DNA of 64,000 bases. It comes from Phytomonospora sp040655735. GTDB taxonomy: Bacteria > Actinomycetota > Actinomycetes > Mycobacteriales > Micromonosporaceae. The notes below the pieces were generated by a model. It made no database searches, was not told where the DNA came from, and saw nothing but the letters and a program-made list of their open reading frames with translations. The position numbers were made by a program, and so were the translations under genes. Location: NCBI RefSeq assembly GCF_040655735.1, contig NZ_JBFAKK010000004.1, positions 496,001-560,000 of the forward strand. Reading direction: 5' to 3'. Shown here piece by piece: positions 7,258 through 15,342 of the stretch (position 1 is its first letter; every line of letters begins with the position of its first letter).

Positions 7258-9073
7258 GGTCCGCCAGCGCCATGCGGCGATGCTGCGCCGCCACCCGTAC
7301 ACCGGCGTTGGTGGCTCCGTACCCGTCATAACCGTTCACCCGCTGCACCGTCTCGAAGAAGATCCGGCGCCCGAGGACCGCCGTGTGGAAGTGGAAGAAC
7401 TCGCCGTGCGCGTCCCGGTCGTAGAGGACGCCGAAGGAGCGCATCGCCTCGATCGCGTCGTCGTCGAGGTCGAAACGCGCGGCCAGGTCGCGGTAGTAGT
7501 TGTCCGGGATCGCCGGCATCGGCAGGTCCCGGATGCGCATGGCGACCGCGGCGGTGAAGATGTCGTCGCAGCCGAAGGCGATGTGCTGGAGGGGCGCCGT
7601 CTCCGGCAGTAGACCGCCGGTGGGCGCGGGCACCCTCAGTACGAGCCGGATGCCGCCGGCGCTCAGGGCGCGGGGGCCGTTCGGGCGGAACACGCCGAGG
7701 CCTTCGGCGTGTTCGTGCGGGCGCAGGCCCAGGACCGACCGGTAGAACAGGGCCGCCTCGTCCAAGGCGTGCGGAGGTCGGGAGAGCGTGACGTGGTCGA
7801 TGTGGGTGAGGCTCGCGCTGCCGTCGGGCGGCACCGGTGGCAGGGGCTCGAAAGCCTTGAGCCAGCTGGGATCGGCGCCGGACTGGCAGAAGAGGACCTC
7901 GACGCCGCCGGGGGCCGCGGCGGCGAAGGGTCCGGGATCGCCGGAACCGGACGAGCGGGGCAGGGCCGGTGACGGCAGCCGCCGTGCCAGGGTCGCGCAT
8001 CGCTCCGGGTCGCCGACCGCGATCCCGAGCGCCGAGATCGACAGGTCCTGCCCCACGGACGTGCCGACACGTCTGAGCAGCACGCGCGCCTCGCCCTGCC
8101 GCCACATCCGGACGGGTTCGGTGCGGTGGTCGGCGACGTGGACGAAACCGGAGCGGCGCAGCAGGTTCTCGGCCGAGGGCTCGGCGAGCGGGCCGGCGGA
8201 GATCTCCACGAAGGCCGCCCCCGACGGCTCGGCCGGCGCGGCCGGCTGGGCGAGTTCGCTCCGCTCGGTGACCTGGGTGGGCGGACGTGCCGTCGCGGTG
8301 GTGGTCCTGCTCAGAAGATCGTCCTCCAGCGCGATGAGCGCGCGCATCCCGTTGGCCGCGGCGCGTTCGGGGTCGGGGTCCGCCTCGCCGGGGACGTCCA
8401 AGGTCACCGCGCCCCGGTAGCCGGTCGCGAGGACGTGGCCGAGGAGACCGGCCAGGTCGAGCACACCCTCCCCGGGCAGGCGGCGGAGGTAGCCGGCGGC
8501 GGCGTGCGAGTCGGTGTGCACCGGCAGGGCGTCGGCCAGCTTCACGGCGAGGATCCGCTCGGCGGGCAGGTGGAGTACTCGGTGCGGTCCTGCGGCCGGA
8601 TCGGCACCTCCGGTGAGGATGTGGAAGCCGTCGACGGATACGCCGAGGCCGGGGTGGCCGGTGTCGGCGACGGTCCGCCAGACGCGCGGAGCGTCGTGCC
8701 GGGCGCGCGCGTCGGCTTCGACGGCGACCCGGATGCCCGCCTCGGCGGCCGGTCCGGCGAGCCGGTGGAGTCGTTCGGCGAGCGCGGGATCCGCCCTCGC
8801 GGCGACCGTCAGGACGCCCGCGCCGAGTTCGGTCATGACCGCGAGGATGTGCCGCACGCGGCGCTCGGTGAGCTCGGGCGGCACCGACGGCCGGTACGCC
8901 TCGATCGCCAGCCCGTGGCCCGCCGCGCGGGCGGCGATCTCGGTGGGGGAGAGGGCGCAGCCGAGGAGTTCGGCCTCGACGATCTCGACGCCGTCGAAGC
9001 CGGCGCGGGCCGCCGCGGCGAGCTTCTGTTCGAGCGGACCGCCGAGAGAGCGGCTGGTGATGAACCTACGCAT
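7247..9073 (-). CDS. 3-dehydroshikimate dehydratase-like / HPPD-like fusion protein (QuiC1 type)
   Basis: A 608-residue two-domain protein. Residues 1-270 form a sugar-isomerase-like TIM barrel as in dehydroshikimate dehydratases. Residues about 290-608 are a VOC/4-hydroxyphenylpyruvate-dioxygenase-like module with an intact iron triad: H427 (THIDHVTL), H497 (LQHIAFGC) and E574 (FFETVQRVNGYDGYG). This architecture matches Pseudomonas QuiC1, which converts 3-dehydroshikimate to protocatechuate. The barrel's metal ligands look altered: E119 and D148 are present, but the usual Gln and last Glu appear as K178 (VKLAD) and D226 (TLDV). ATG 9073 follows GGGAGG. It overlaps the shikimate dehydrogenase gene by 8 bp. 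The dehydratase activity should be treated as unproven. Confidence 0.85.
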   Translation of the reverse strand: MRRFITSRSLGGPLEQKLAAAARAGFDGVEIVEAELLGCALSPTEIAARAAGHGLAIEAYRPSVPPELTERRVRHILAVMTELGAGVLTVAARADPALAERLHRLAGPAAEAGIRVAVEADARARHDAPRVWRTVADTGHPGLGVSVDGFHILTGGADPAAGPHRVLHLPAERILAVKLADALPVHTDSHAAAGYLRRLPGEGVLDLAGLLGHVLATGYRGAVTLDVPGEADPDPERAAANGMRALIALEDDLLSRTTTATARPPTQVTERSELAQPAAPAEPSGAAFVEISAGPLAEPSAENLLRRSGFVHVADHRTEPVRMWRQGEARVLLRRVGTSVGQDLSISALGIAVGDPERCATLARRLPSPALPRSSGSGDPGPFAAAAPGGVEVLFCQSGADPSWLKAFEPLPPVPPDGSASLTHIDHVTLSRPPHALDEAALFYRSVLGLRPHEHAEGLGVFRPNGPRALSAGGIRLVLRVPAPTGGLLPETAPLQHIAFGCDDIFTAAVAMRIRDLPMPAIPDNYYRDLAARFDLDDDAIEAMRSFGVLYDRDAHGEFFHFHTAVLGRRIFFETVQRVNGYDGYGATNAGVRVAAQHRRMALADLSW

Positions 9074-9962
9074 CGACGCCTCCCGGGGGACGCTCGCCGA
9101 TGGCGGCGGCCAGGTGCCGGTACATCCGCTCGGGGTCGGGTGCGCGTCCGGTGAACAGGCGCATGGCCTCGGCGGCCTGGTAGGCGACCATGCCGCCGCC
9201 GTGCATGGTGCGGCAGCCCCGGCGGCGGGCGTCGCGCAGCAGCTCGGTCTCGATCGGCCGGTAGACGACGTCGGCGACCCACAGGTCCGGCCGGAGCAGT
9301 TCGGGCCGCACGGGGGTCCCGTGGTGGGGTGTCATGCCGATGGGGGTCGCGTTGACGAGCCCGTCGGCGGTGAGCAGGCGGTCGGGGAGTTCATCGAGAG
9401 GGCGGGCCCGCACGGGTTCCCGGCCTGCCCCGGCCTCGGCGGTGAGTGCCGTGGCGACGCGCTCGGCGCGGGTCAGATCGGCGTCGATCAGGGTGAGCCG
9501 CCCGGCGCCCGCCCGCAGCATCGCCTGGGCGACGGCGGCGCCCGCCCCGCCGACGCCGAGGATCACCACGTCCTCGATCGCGGCGCCGGGCATGTTGCGG
9601 TGGAAGCTCGCGGAGAATCCGAGCCCGTCGGTGTTGTGGCCGATACTGCGTCCGCCGGTGAACACGACGGTGTTGACCGCGCCGATGGCCGCGGCGTCGT
9701 CGGAGAGTTCGTCGAGGTGCCCGACCACGAGCTGCTTGCAGGGGTGGGTGATGTTGAGGCCGCGGAAGCCCAGGTGGTGCGCCGAGGCGACGAGGGAGCC
9801 GACGTCGTCGGCGCCGAGGCCGAGGTCGGTGATGTCGATGAGCTGGTAGATGTAGCGCAGGCCTAAGTGGCGGGCCTCGTGCTCGTGGAGTGCGGGACTC
9901 AGTGAGGAGCCGATACCGGCGCCGACGAGCCCCACGACGTAGCGTCCTTGCTCAGCGCTCAT
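9066..9962 (-). CDS. Quinate/shikimate dehydrogenase family protein
   Basis: A 298-residue AroE-fold enzyme. The substrate loop GSSLSPALHE, catalytic K76 (NITHPCKQ) and D112 (HNTDGLGF) are present, as is the dinucleotide loop GVGGAGAAVA. The cofactor-binding strand ends in LIDAD rather than the NRT-type motif of biosynthetic AroE. That suggests NAD+ preference and a catabolic quinate/shikimate role. It overlaps the downstream fusion gene, so the pair would oxidise shikimate or quinate to the dehydro-acid and then dehydrate it. Codon 33 is TTA. The gene faces a TetR regulator across a palindrome. Confidence 0.9.
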   Translation of the reverse strand: MSAEQGRYVVGLVGAGIGSSLSPALHEHEARHLGLRYIYQLIDITDLGLGADDVGSLVASAHHLGFRGLNITHPCKQLVVGHLDELSDDAAAIGAVNTVVFTGGRSIGHNTDGLGFSASFHRNMPGAAIEDVVILGVGGAGAAVAQAMLRAGAGRLTLIDADLTRAERVATALTAEAGAGREPVRARPLDELPDRLLTADGLVNATPIGMTPHHGTPVRPELLRPDLWVADVVYRPIETELLRDARRRGCRTMHGGGMVAYQAAEAMRLFTGRAPDPERMYRHLAAAIGERPPGGVDA

Positions 9963-9976
9963 CGCATCTCCCGTCC

Positions 9977-9996
9977 AATGTACGAACTGGTACGTT
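9977..9996. promoter_or_regulatory. Probable TetR operator between the dehydrogenase and TetR genes
   Basis: An imperfect 20-bp inverted repeat, aatgtacgaactggtacgtt, has matching arms AAyGTAC and GTACrTT. It sits 14 bp upstream of the shikimate dehydrogenase start and about 85 bp before the divergent TetR start, the usual place for an autoregulating TetR site. Confidence 0.6.
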
Positions 9997-10079
9997 AGTT
10001 ATGCTCTCGGAATCGAGCGATGTCAATACTTGTGGGAGACTCGGTCGGCGATCGAGCACCACCGTCCAAGGAGGACCGC

Positions 10080-10733
10080 ATGACCGCGCCGGTCCCCCCG
10101 GCCGGCGAGGAGCGCAGGCGGGACCGCGACCGGACCCGCGCCGACATCCTCGACACGGCCGCCGCCGAGTTCGCCGAGCGCGGTTTCGACGGCGCGCGCG
10201 TCGACGAGATCGCCGCCCGCACCCGGACCACCAAGCGGATGATCTACTACTACTTCGGCGGCAAGAAGCAGCTCTACATGGAGGTCCTCGAACGCGCCTA
10301 CGCGCGCATCCGCGCCGCCGAGCAGACCGTCAGCGTCGGCCACCTCGACCCGCTCACCGCGATCCGCCGCATCGCCGAGGTCACCTTCGACCACCACGAG
10401 GCCAACCCCGACTTCGTGCGCCTGGTCAGCACCGAGAACATCCACAACGCCGAGCACGTCGCCGAGATGACCGGCCTGGTTCGCGTCAACACGCCCGCCA
10501 TCCTGCTGCTCGACGAGATCCTGGCGCGGGGCAGGGAACAGGGGATCTTCCGCGACGACATCGACGCGATCGACGTCCACATGCTCATCAGCGGATTCTG
10601 CTTCTTCCGGGTCGCCAACCGGCACACCTTCCGCGCCATCTTCGGCCGCGACCTCGTCGACCCCGCGCGGCGCGAGCACTACCGCAAAATGCTCGGCGAC
10701 CTGGTCGTCGACCACCTGACCGCGCTCGGCTGA
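10080..10733 (+). CDS. TetR-family transcriptional regulator
   Basis: A 217-residue TetR protein. The N-terminal helix-turn-helix (about residues 18-65: RADILDTAAAEFAERGF, then TTKRMIYYYFGGKKQLY) is clear, and the rest is an alpha-helical ligand domain. ATG 10080 is preceded by a strong AAGGAGG. It is divergent from the shikimate dehydrogenase gene, so it most likely represses the dehydrogenase/dehydratase pair in the absence of an aromatic precursor. The ligand is unknown. Confidence 0.93.
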   Translation: MTAPVPPAGEERRRDRDRTRADILDTAAAEFAERGFDGARVDEIAARTRTTKRMIYYYFGGKKQLYMEVLERAYARIRAAEQTVSVGHLDPLTAIRRIAEVTFDHHEANPDFVRLVSTENIHNAEHVAEMTGLVRVNTPAILLLDEILARGREQGIFRDDIDAIDVHMLISGFCFFRVANRHTFRAIFGRDLVDPARREHYRKMLGDLVVDHLTALG

Positions 10734-10740
10734 CGCCTCG

Positions 10741-10771
10741 CGGGTGTGTGCCGGCGGCCGGCACACACCCG
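10741..10771. terminator. Bidirectional hairpin terminator
   Basis: A perfect 14-bp stem (cgggtgtgtgccgg) closes on a 3-nt loop. It lies between the convergent stops of the TetR gene (10733) and the ThuA gene (10777). No T-run follows, as is common in high-GC actinobacteria. Confidence 0.8.
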
Positions 10772-10776
10772 AAGCG

Positions 10777-11760
10777 CTATCGGCAGAACGGCCGCATGCC
10801 CGCGCTCGACTGGATGCCGCCGACGAGCAGGCGCTGGAACTCCGCCGCGCCCGCGAAGGACCCGTCGGTGGCGAAGGCCCCTGCGTCGTGGCCGAGGGTG
10901 GTCAAGAAGGCCCGCCCGCCGTCGTAGTACTGGCACCAGGCGACCGGGTGGTCGCCGCCGTGCCCCGGATGCCCCATGGAACCGGCCGCGCCCTCAGACA
11001 TCGTCGACTCCTCCACCGCGGCCAGCACGCGGACCTTCGACGGGAAGGGCACCAGGTTGTACCACTCGTCGGTGAAGGTCCACCGCTCCGGAAGACCCTG
11101 GGTCGAGGCGTCCCGGCGGCTCAGCGTCCGCACGGTCGCGGTCTGCGCCGGCCCGTGGTCGTAGTAGTTCGCGCCGCCCAGCAGGCCCTCGTACCAGGGC
11201 CAGTTGTACTCGGTGCCGAAGGCGTTGTGGACCCCGACGAAGCCGCCGCCACCGCGGATGTACTGCCGCAGTGCGGTCTGCGCGGCGTCGTCGAGCGTGT
11301 CGCGGGAGGTGCTGAAGAAGATCACCGCGTTGTAGCCGAACAGCCTGGCGGGCGAGGAGACCCGCTCCAGGTCCTCGGTGTAGTCGACCGCGAACCCGTT
11401 CTCCAGTCCCAGCCGCACGACGGCGTTGTGGACCACGTTCGCGGCGGTCAGGGGCGGATTGAGGCCCGCGGCGAGCGCCGGGCCGAGATTGCCGTGCCGC
11501 GGCCCGGCGGTGCGCGTGTAGAGCAGCACCTTGAAACCGTCGGCGGGATCGAAGTTGCCCCAGTCGTGGTAACAGCGCTGGTCGGTGCCTCGGCAGACGC
11601 CGTACTCGGGATCGCCCAGCTGCCGCGCGCCTCCATCGTCGTGCTCGCCCTGCGCGGACGAGGGCACGCCCGCGGCGAAGGCGGCCGCCAGTGTCGCGAC
11701 GGCGGTGGTCACGGCGGTGGCGAGGGTCAGCAGCACGTTCTTTCTCGTGGGTCGGTGCAC
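10777..11760 (-). CDS. Secreted ThuA-domain protein
   Basis: A 327-residue protein with an N-terminal signal (hydrophobic residues about 8-30), followed by a ThuA/glutamine-amidotransferase-like fold: FKVLLYTRTAGPRH, YNAVIFFSTSRDTL, YIRGGGGFVGVHNAFGTEY, GGANYYDHGPAQTA and GGRAFLTTLGHDAG. ThuA domains occur in sugar-utilisation proteins and in secreted proteins attached to carbohydrate-binding modules; their chemistry is poorly defined. It starts 13 bp after the stop of the quinoprotein gene, so both are on one transcript and act outside the membrane. Confidence 0.88.
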   Translation of the reverse strand: MHRPTRKNVLLTLATAVTTAVATLAAAFAAGVPSSAQGEHDDGGARQLGDPEYGVCRGTDQRCYHDWGNFDPADGFKVLLYTRTAGPRHGNLGPALAAGLNPPLTAANVVHNAVVRLGLENGFAVDYTEDLERVSSPARLFGYNAVIFFSTSRDTLDDAAQTALRQYIRGGGGFVGVHNAFGTEYNWPWYEGLLGGANYYDHGPAQTATVRTLSRRDASTQGLPERWTFTDEWYNLVPFPSKVRVLAAVEESTMSEGAAGSMGHPGHGGDHPVAWCQYYDGGRAFLTTLGHDAGAFATDGSFAGAAEFQRLLVGGIQSSAGMRPFCR

Positions 11761-11773
11761 TGCGAGCTCCTTC

Positions 11774-13882
11774 CTAGGCCGTGTCCTGGTAGACCTCGAC
11801 CTTGCCGGTCGGGCGCGGGCTGTGGCAGTCGTTGAAGAAGTACTCGCCCGCGGCCGTGAACGTGTGCGTGCAGGACTCGCCGGGGCGCAGGCGCACGTCG
11901 AAGAGACCCTCGAAGAACTGGGTCGCGCCGTGGACGTACGCGTTGTCGGCGGGATTGACGAAGGTGACGGTGGTGCCCACCGGCACCCGGAGGTGCGTCG
12001 GCGCCATCGCGTTGACGGCGGTCGACTCCACCGCGCCGACCTCGCCGGTGGCGGCGTCGTAGGTGCGCGCGAGGACGACCGTGTTGTTCACGACCGCGCC
12101 CTCCACCGGTCCGCCGGACACCGGACGGCGCACCGTCGGCGGCACGGGAACCGGTGCGGGCGGGACCTTCCCGCCGAGCTTGAAGGCCCACAGGAAGTCG
12201 CCCCGGGGCGCCGAGTTCCCGTACGGGATGCCGGTTCCGCCCGCGTAGACGGCGATGTACTGCTCGCCGTCGATCTCGTAGCTGATCGGGCTGCTGCTGA
12301 TCGCCGCGCCGGTCTGAAAACGCCACCGCTCTCGCCCGTTGCCCGCGTCGAGGGCGAGCAGGTACCCGTCCGGCTGGCCGATGAGCAGCAGGTCCCCGGC
12401 GGTGGTGAGGATTCCGTTGCCGTGCGCCAGCGAGTAGGGCATGCGCTTCTTCCACCGCACCAGGTTCGTCGACGGGTCGACCGCGACGATGCCCCCGGTC
12501 TGGTACTCGCCCGGCGGGCGCAGGCCGTTGCTCGACTCGGTGAGCGAGTGGGCCGCGGCGACGTAGCCGAAACCCGTGTACACCAGGCCGGTGCGGTGAC
12601 TGAACGACTGGTGGCTCCAGTCGGCGCCGCCGCCGTGGCCGGGAATGCTCAGCACCGGCACGTCCCAGTGCGGGTCGTAGAGCGAGCCCCGCACATAGTT
12701 GGGCACCGCGCGGTTCGGGTCGCCCGGCACGGACGTGCCGAGAGGCTGGTCGACCACACGGGTCTCCGTCCAGGCCCCCTGGCGGGGGAAGGGCTGCGTC
12801 GGCCAGGTCTTCTGCCGCGGCTCCTGCGGGACGGGCACCTCGTCGACGCCCAGGGGAGCCGTGCCGTTCTCGCGGTCGAGGATGAAGTACATGCCCGACT
12901 TGCTGCCGTAGATCACGATCTTGCGCGTACGGTCGCGGATGCGAACGTCGGCCAGTACCGGCGCCATGGTGTTGTCCATGTCCCAGATGCCGTGGTGGAT
13001 CGACTGGAAGTGCCACCGGTAGGCGCCGGTGCGCAGGTCAAGGGCGACGATCGCGCTGGAGAAGAGGTTGAGGCCGCCGCGCTCGGAACCGTCCTGTGAG
13101 GACCGTGCGCCCCGCGCGTTGCCGAAGGCCCAGTAGACGAGGCCGAGCTCCGGATCGACCGCCGGGTGCATCCAGGGAGTCGCGCCCCCGGTTTGCCAGG
13201 AGTCGCCCTCCCAGGTGTCGTTGCCGAACTCGCCCGGGCCGGGTGCGCCCCAGAAGTGCCAGAGCACCTCGCCGTCCTCGGCGCCCAGGGCCAGCGCGGC
13301 GCCCCGGTCGCCGTCGTGCGTGCCGACGAGGAGCATGCCGTCGTGGTGGGTGACGGCGACCTTCTCGGCGTTGCCGTAGCCGGTGATCTGCTTCTCCCAG
13401 ACCACCGCGCCGGTCTCCTGGTCGAGGGCGATCAGCCGGCTCCCGCGCCCGTGGGTGAAGACCTTGCCGTCGCCGACGGCCACGCCCCGGCGGGTGAGGG
13501 TGCCGTGCGTCTGGGTGTACTTCCACTTCGCGGCACCGGTCCTGCCGTCGACGGCGAAGACGTTGCCGAGGGCCGACTCGATGTACAGGACACCGTCGAC
13601 GGCCACGGCCGTGCTCTGGTTGGTGCCGGTGGTGATCCCGCCTTCGATGCGGTTGAGCCACGCCCCGCCGAGACGCCGGACGTTGTCGCGGTCGACCCGC
13701 CGCAGCGCGCTGTAGTTCTGGTTGCCGAGGTTGCCGCCGACTTTGGGGAAGTCCCCGCCGGCCGGGTTGGTGCACCGCTCGGGCCGGGCGTCGGCGGCCG
13801 TCGCGGTCTCAGGGGCTAAGGAGGCGCCCAGGGCCGCCGCCGCGGTGCCTTTCAGGAGGGTCCTGCGTTGCAGTCTCGCCAT
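11774..13882 (-). CDS. Tat-exported PQQ-type quinoprotein dehydrogenase with C-terminal cupredoxin-like domain
   Basis: A 702-residue protein. The N-terminus carries a twin-arginine signal (QRRTLLKGTAAAALGAS). Residues about 45-590 are an eight-bladed propeller of the PQQ alcohol-dehydrogenase kind, with repeated motifs such as VYWAFGNARG, IVALDLRTGAYRWHFQ and LLALDAGNGRERWRFQ. Residues about 610-702 resemble a cupredoxin (VPVGTTVTFVNPADNAYVHG and EYFFNDCHSPRPTGKVEV), but the canonical CxxHxxxxM copper loop is not intact: the Cys is followed directly by His. ATG 13882 was preferred because GAGGTGG precedes it and the Tat motif follows. No PQQ biosynthesis genes lie in the window. Codon 22 is TTA. 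Confidence 0.87.
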   Translation of the reverse strand: MARLQRRTLLKGTAAAALGASLAPETATAADARPERCTNPAGGDFPKVGGNLGNQNYSALRRVDRDNVRRLGGAWLNRIEGGITTGTNQSTAVAVDGVLYIESALGNVFAVDGRTGAAKWKYTQTHGTLTRRGVAVGDGKVFTHGRGSRLIALDQETGAVVWEKQITGYGNAEKVAVTHHDGMLLVGTHDGDRGAALALGAEDGEVLWHFWGAPGPGEFGNDTWEGDSWQTGGATPWMHPAVDPELGLVYWAFGNARGARSSQDGSERGGLNLFSSAIVALDLRTGAYRWHFQSIHHGIWDMDNTMAPVLADVRIRDRTRKIVIYGSKSGMYFILDRENGTAPLGVDEVPVPQEPRQKTWPTQPFPRQGAWTETRVVDQPLGTSVPGDPNRAVPNYVRGSLYDPHWDVPVLSIPGHGGGADWSHQSFSHRTGLVYTGFGYVAAAHSLTESSNGLRPPGEYQTGGIVAVDPSTNLVRWKKRMPYSLAHGNGILTTAGDLLLIGQPDGYLLALDAGNGRERWRFQTGAAISSSPISYEIDGEQYIAVYAGGTGIPYGNSAPRGDFLWAFKLGGKVPPAPVPVPPTVRRPVSGGPVEGAVVNNTVVLARTYDAATGEVGAVESTAVNAMAPTHLRVPVGTTVTFVNPADNAYVHGATQFFEGLFDVRLRPGESCTHTFTAAGEYFFNDCHSPRPTGKVEVYQDTA

Positions 13883-13999
13883 CTCGTCCACCTCACGTGG
13901 TCCGCTAGATGGTCCAAGTGTGCCACCTAGAAGTACCGTGAATATACGGCCGGGATCGGGTGGGCGCAAGGACACACCGGGCGGCCGCCGTGCACGAGA

Positions 14000-14029
14000 G
14001 AAGGCCCCCACTGCGCGGTGGGGGCCTTC
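14000..14029. terminator. Hairpin terminator-like inverted repeat
   Basis: A 12-bp perfect stem (gaaggcccccac / gtgggggccttc) closes on a 6-nt loop. It lies between the amidase gene (minus strand, ends at 14177) and the quinoprotein start, so it probably insulates the quinoprotein operon from upstream transcription. Confidence 0.75.
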
Positions 14030-14127
14030 CGTGGTGCTGCCTGCTTCACGCCGGGGACGGCAGCCCTTGGCGATGAAGACGCAGTGCCGCCAGGTTAGGG
14101 GCCGGCGCGCACACGGGTCCGCACATG

Positions 14128-14159
14128 CCGGCGCCGCCCGCGGGAACGGGCGGCGCCGG
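14128..14159. terminator. Terminator hairpin after the amidase gene
   Basis: A 13-bp perfect stem (ccggcgccgcccg / cgggcggcgccgg) closes on a 6-nt loop. It begins 18 bp past the amidase stop, reading on the minus strand. Confidence 0.75.
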
Positions 14160-14176
14160 GTCGTGCGTTGTCGATG

Positions 14177-15127
14177 TCAGCCGACGAGTGCCAGCCAGGT
14201 GGCCGGGCCGACGACGCCGTCGACGACCAGGCCCTTGTTCGTCTGGAAGGAGCGGACGGCGGTGTTCGTCGCCGTCGCGAAGTTCCCGTCCACGGACAGG
14301 CTGAACCCGTGCACCACCGACAGGCGTCGCTGGAGGGCCTTCACGGCCTCACCCTGCGAACCCTGCCGGACGGTGACGATCAGCTTCGGCCAGGACTGCG
14401 CGCCCACGACACCGTCGACGGTGAGGCCCTTGGCGCTCTGGAAGGAGCGGACCGCGGTGTCGGTGATGGTGCCGAAGTCGCCGTCGACGGTCAGCGTCGA
14501 ACCGTGCTGCCGGAGCAGGAACTGGAGGGTGCGGACGTTCTCTCCCGTCGCGCCCTTGCGCAGCACCGGCCAACTCGGCGGCTCGCCGAGCAGCCCGGCG
14601 ATCTCCGACCTCAGCAGGTCGAGGTCGATGAACGACGGGTCGATCTTGCCGCTCGTGCTCGTCTCGCGGTGGCCCCGCACGTATGCCGAGCCGCGCCCGA
14701 GGCGGCGCAGGACGGCGACGGTGGCCTTCACGGAGTTGCGGTACTGCGCGGCGGTCATCTCCTGGCTGACGCCGTTGTAGTCGATCTCCCAGCCGATGAG
14801 CATCGTGTTGCCGTCACCGGCGGGGATCGGGCCGCTGCCGCGGCTGGTGCCGGCGTGGTTGGAGCGGCCGGCGGAAATGATGTGGAAGACGCCGTTGTAG
14901 TCGACGAGCGCCTGGCACAGCGGCCCGGGCAGGTCGGAGCGCCCGTTGATGCAGGTGTTCAGCGCGGGTGCCGGGTTGCTCGCGCTGGAAGTGGCGGCGG
15001 TGTGGTGCCACAGCACGCCGATGGGGTCGAAGGAGCCGGGACGCATGCGGTTGCGCCAGTCGCCCTCCTCCACGACGGGGACACCGGCCTGGCGGAGGAC
15101 GTCGGCGAGCCAGGGGATCGTGGCCAT
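14177..15127 (-). CDS. N-acetylmuramoyl-L-alanine amidase with two peptidoglycan-binding domains
   Basis: A 316-residue protein. Residues about 30-180 form an amidase_2 fold with likely zinc ligands in LWHHTAA (H41/H42) and in the later GHRETSTSGKIDP. Residues about 195-255 and 258-316 are two peptidoglycan-binding_1 repeats (GATGENVRTLQFLLRQHG... and GSQGEAVKALQRRLSV...). It cleaves the amide between N-acetylmuramate and L-Ala in the wall. The ATG has an excellent GGGAGG site. It has no signal peptide of its own and its ATG shares one base with the stop (TGATG) of a 71-codon ORF that encodes a Tat-like leader. Confidence 0.92.
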   Translation of the reverse strand: MATIPWLADVLRQAGVPVVEEGDWRNRMRPGSFDPIGVLWHHTAATSSASNPAPALNTCINGRSDLPGPLCQALVDYNGVFHIISAGRSNHAGTSRGSGPIPAGDGNTMLIGWEIDYNGVSQEMTAAQYRNSVKATVAVLRRLGRGSAYVRGHRETSTSGKIDPSFIDLDLLRSEIAGLLGEPPSWPVLRKGATGENVRTLQFLLRQHGSTLTVDGDFGTITDTAVRSFQSAKGLTVDGVVGAQSWPKLIVTVRQGSQGEAVKALQRRLSVVHGFSLSVDGNFATATNTAVRSFQTNKGLVVDGVVGPATWLALVG

Positions 15128-15342
15128 CACGAACCTCCCATGAGGTCGGCGACGCACTCCGGCTCGGGGTCGGAGGCGGTCGCGGGGGAGGCGACGGCGG
15201 TGGCGGGGATGACCACGGCCGCGACCGCTCCGGCGGCCAGCGCGAACGCGTGCCTCCGGGTCACGGGAATAGAGGGGGCGGGCGCGTCGGCGCCCTCGGG
15301 GACGGGGATGCGCCCGAGGGCGCTGTCATGAGGTAACGACAT
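15127..15342 (-). CDS. Small Tat-leader-like protein coupled to the amidase
   Basis: A 71-residue ORF. Residues about 27-52 read as a Tat-type signal (VTRRHAFALAAGAVAAVVIPA, then AVAS as a cleavage site), followed by only about 20 mature residues. Its TGA overlaps the amidase ATG by one base, so translation is coupled. Either it is a genuine secreted micro-protein, or the pair is one Tat-exported amidase split by a frameshift (or read by programmed frameshifting). The amidase lacks any other export signal. Confidence 0.65.
   Translation of the reverse strand: MSLPHDSALGRIPVPEGADAPAPSIPVTRRHAFALAAGAVAAVVIPATAVASPATASDPEPECVADLMGGS

Noticed and set aside
11774..13882. A functional type-1 copper site in the quinoprotein tail
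   Set aside because: The expected CxxHxxxxM loop is absent (Cys is followed directly by His and then SPRPTG), so copper binding was not claimed.
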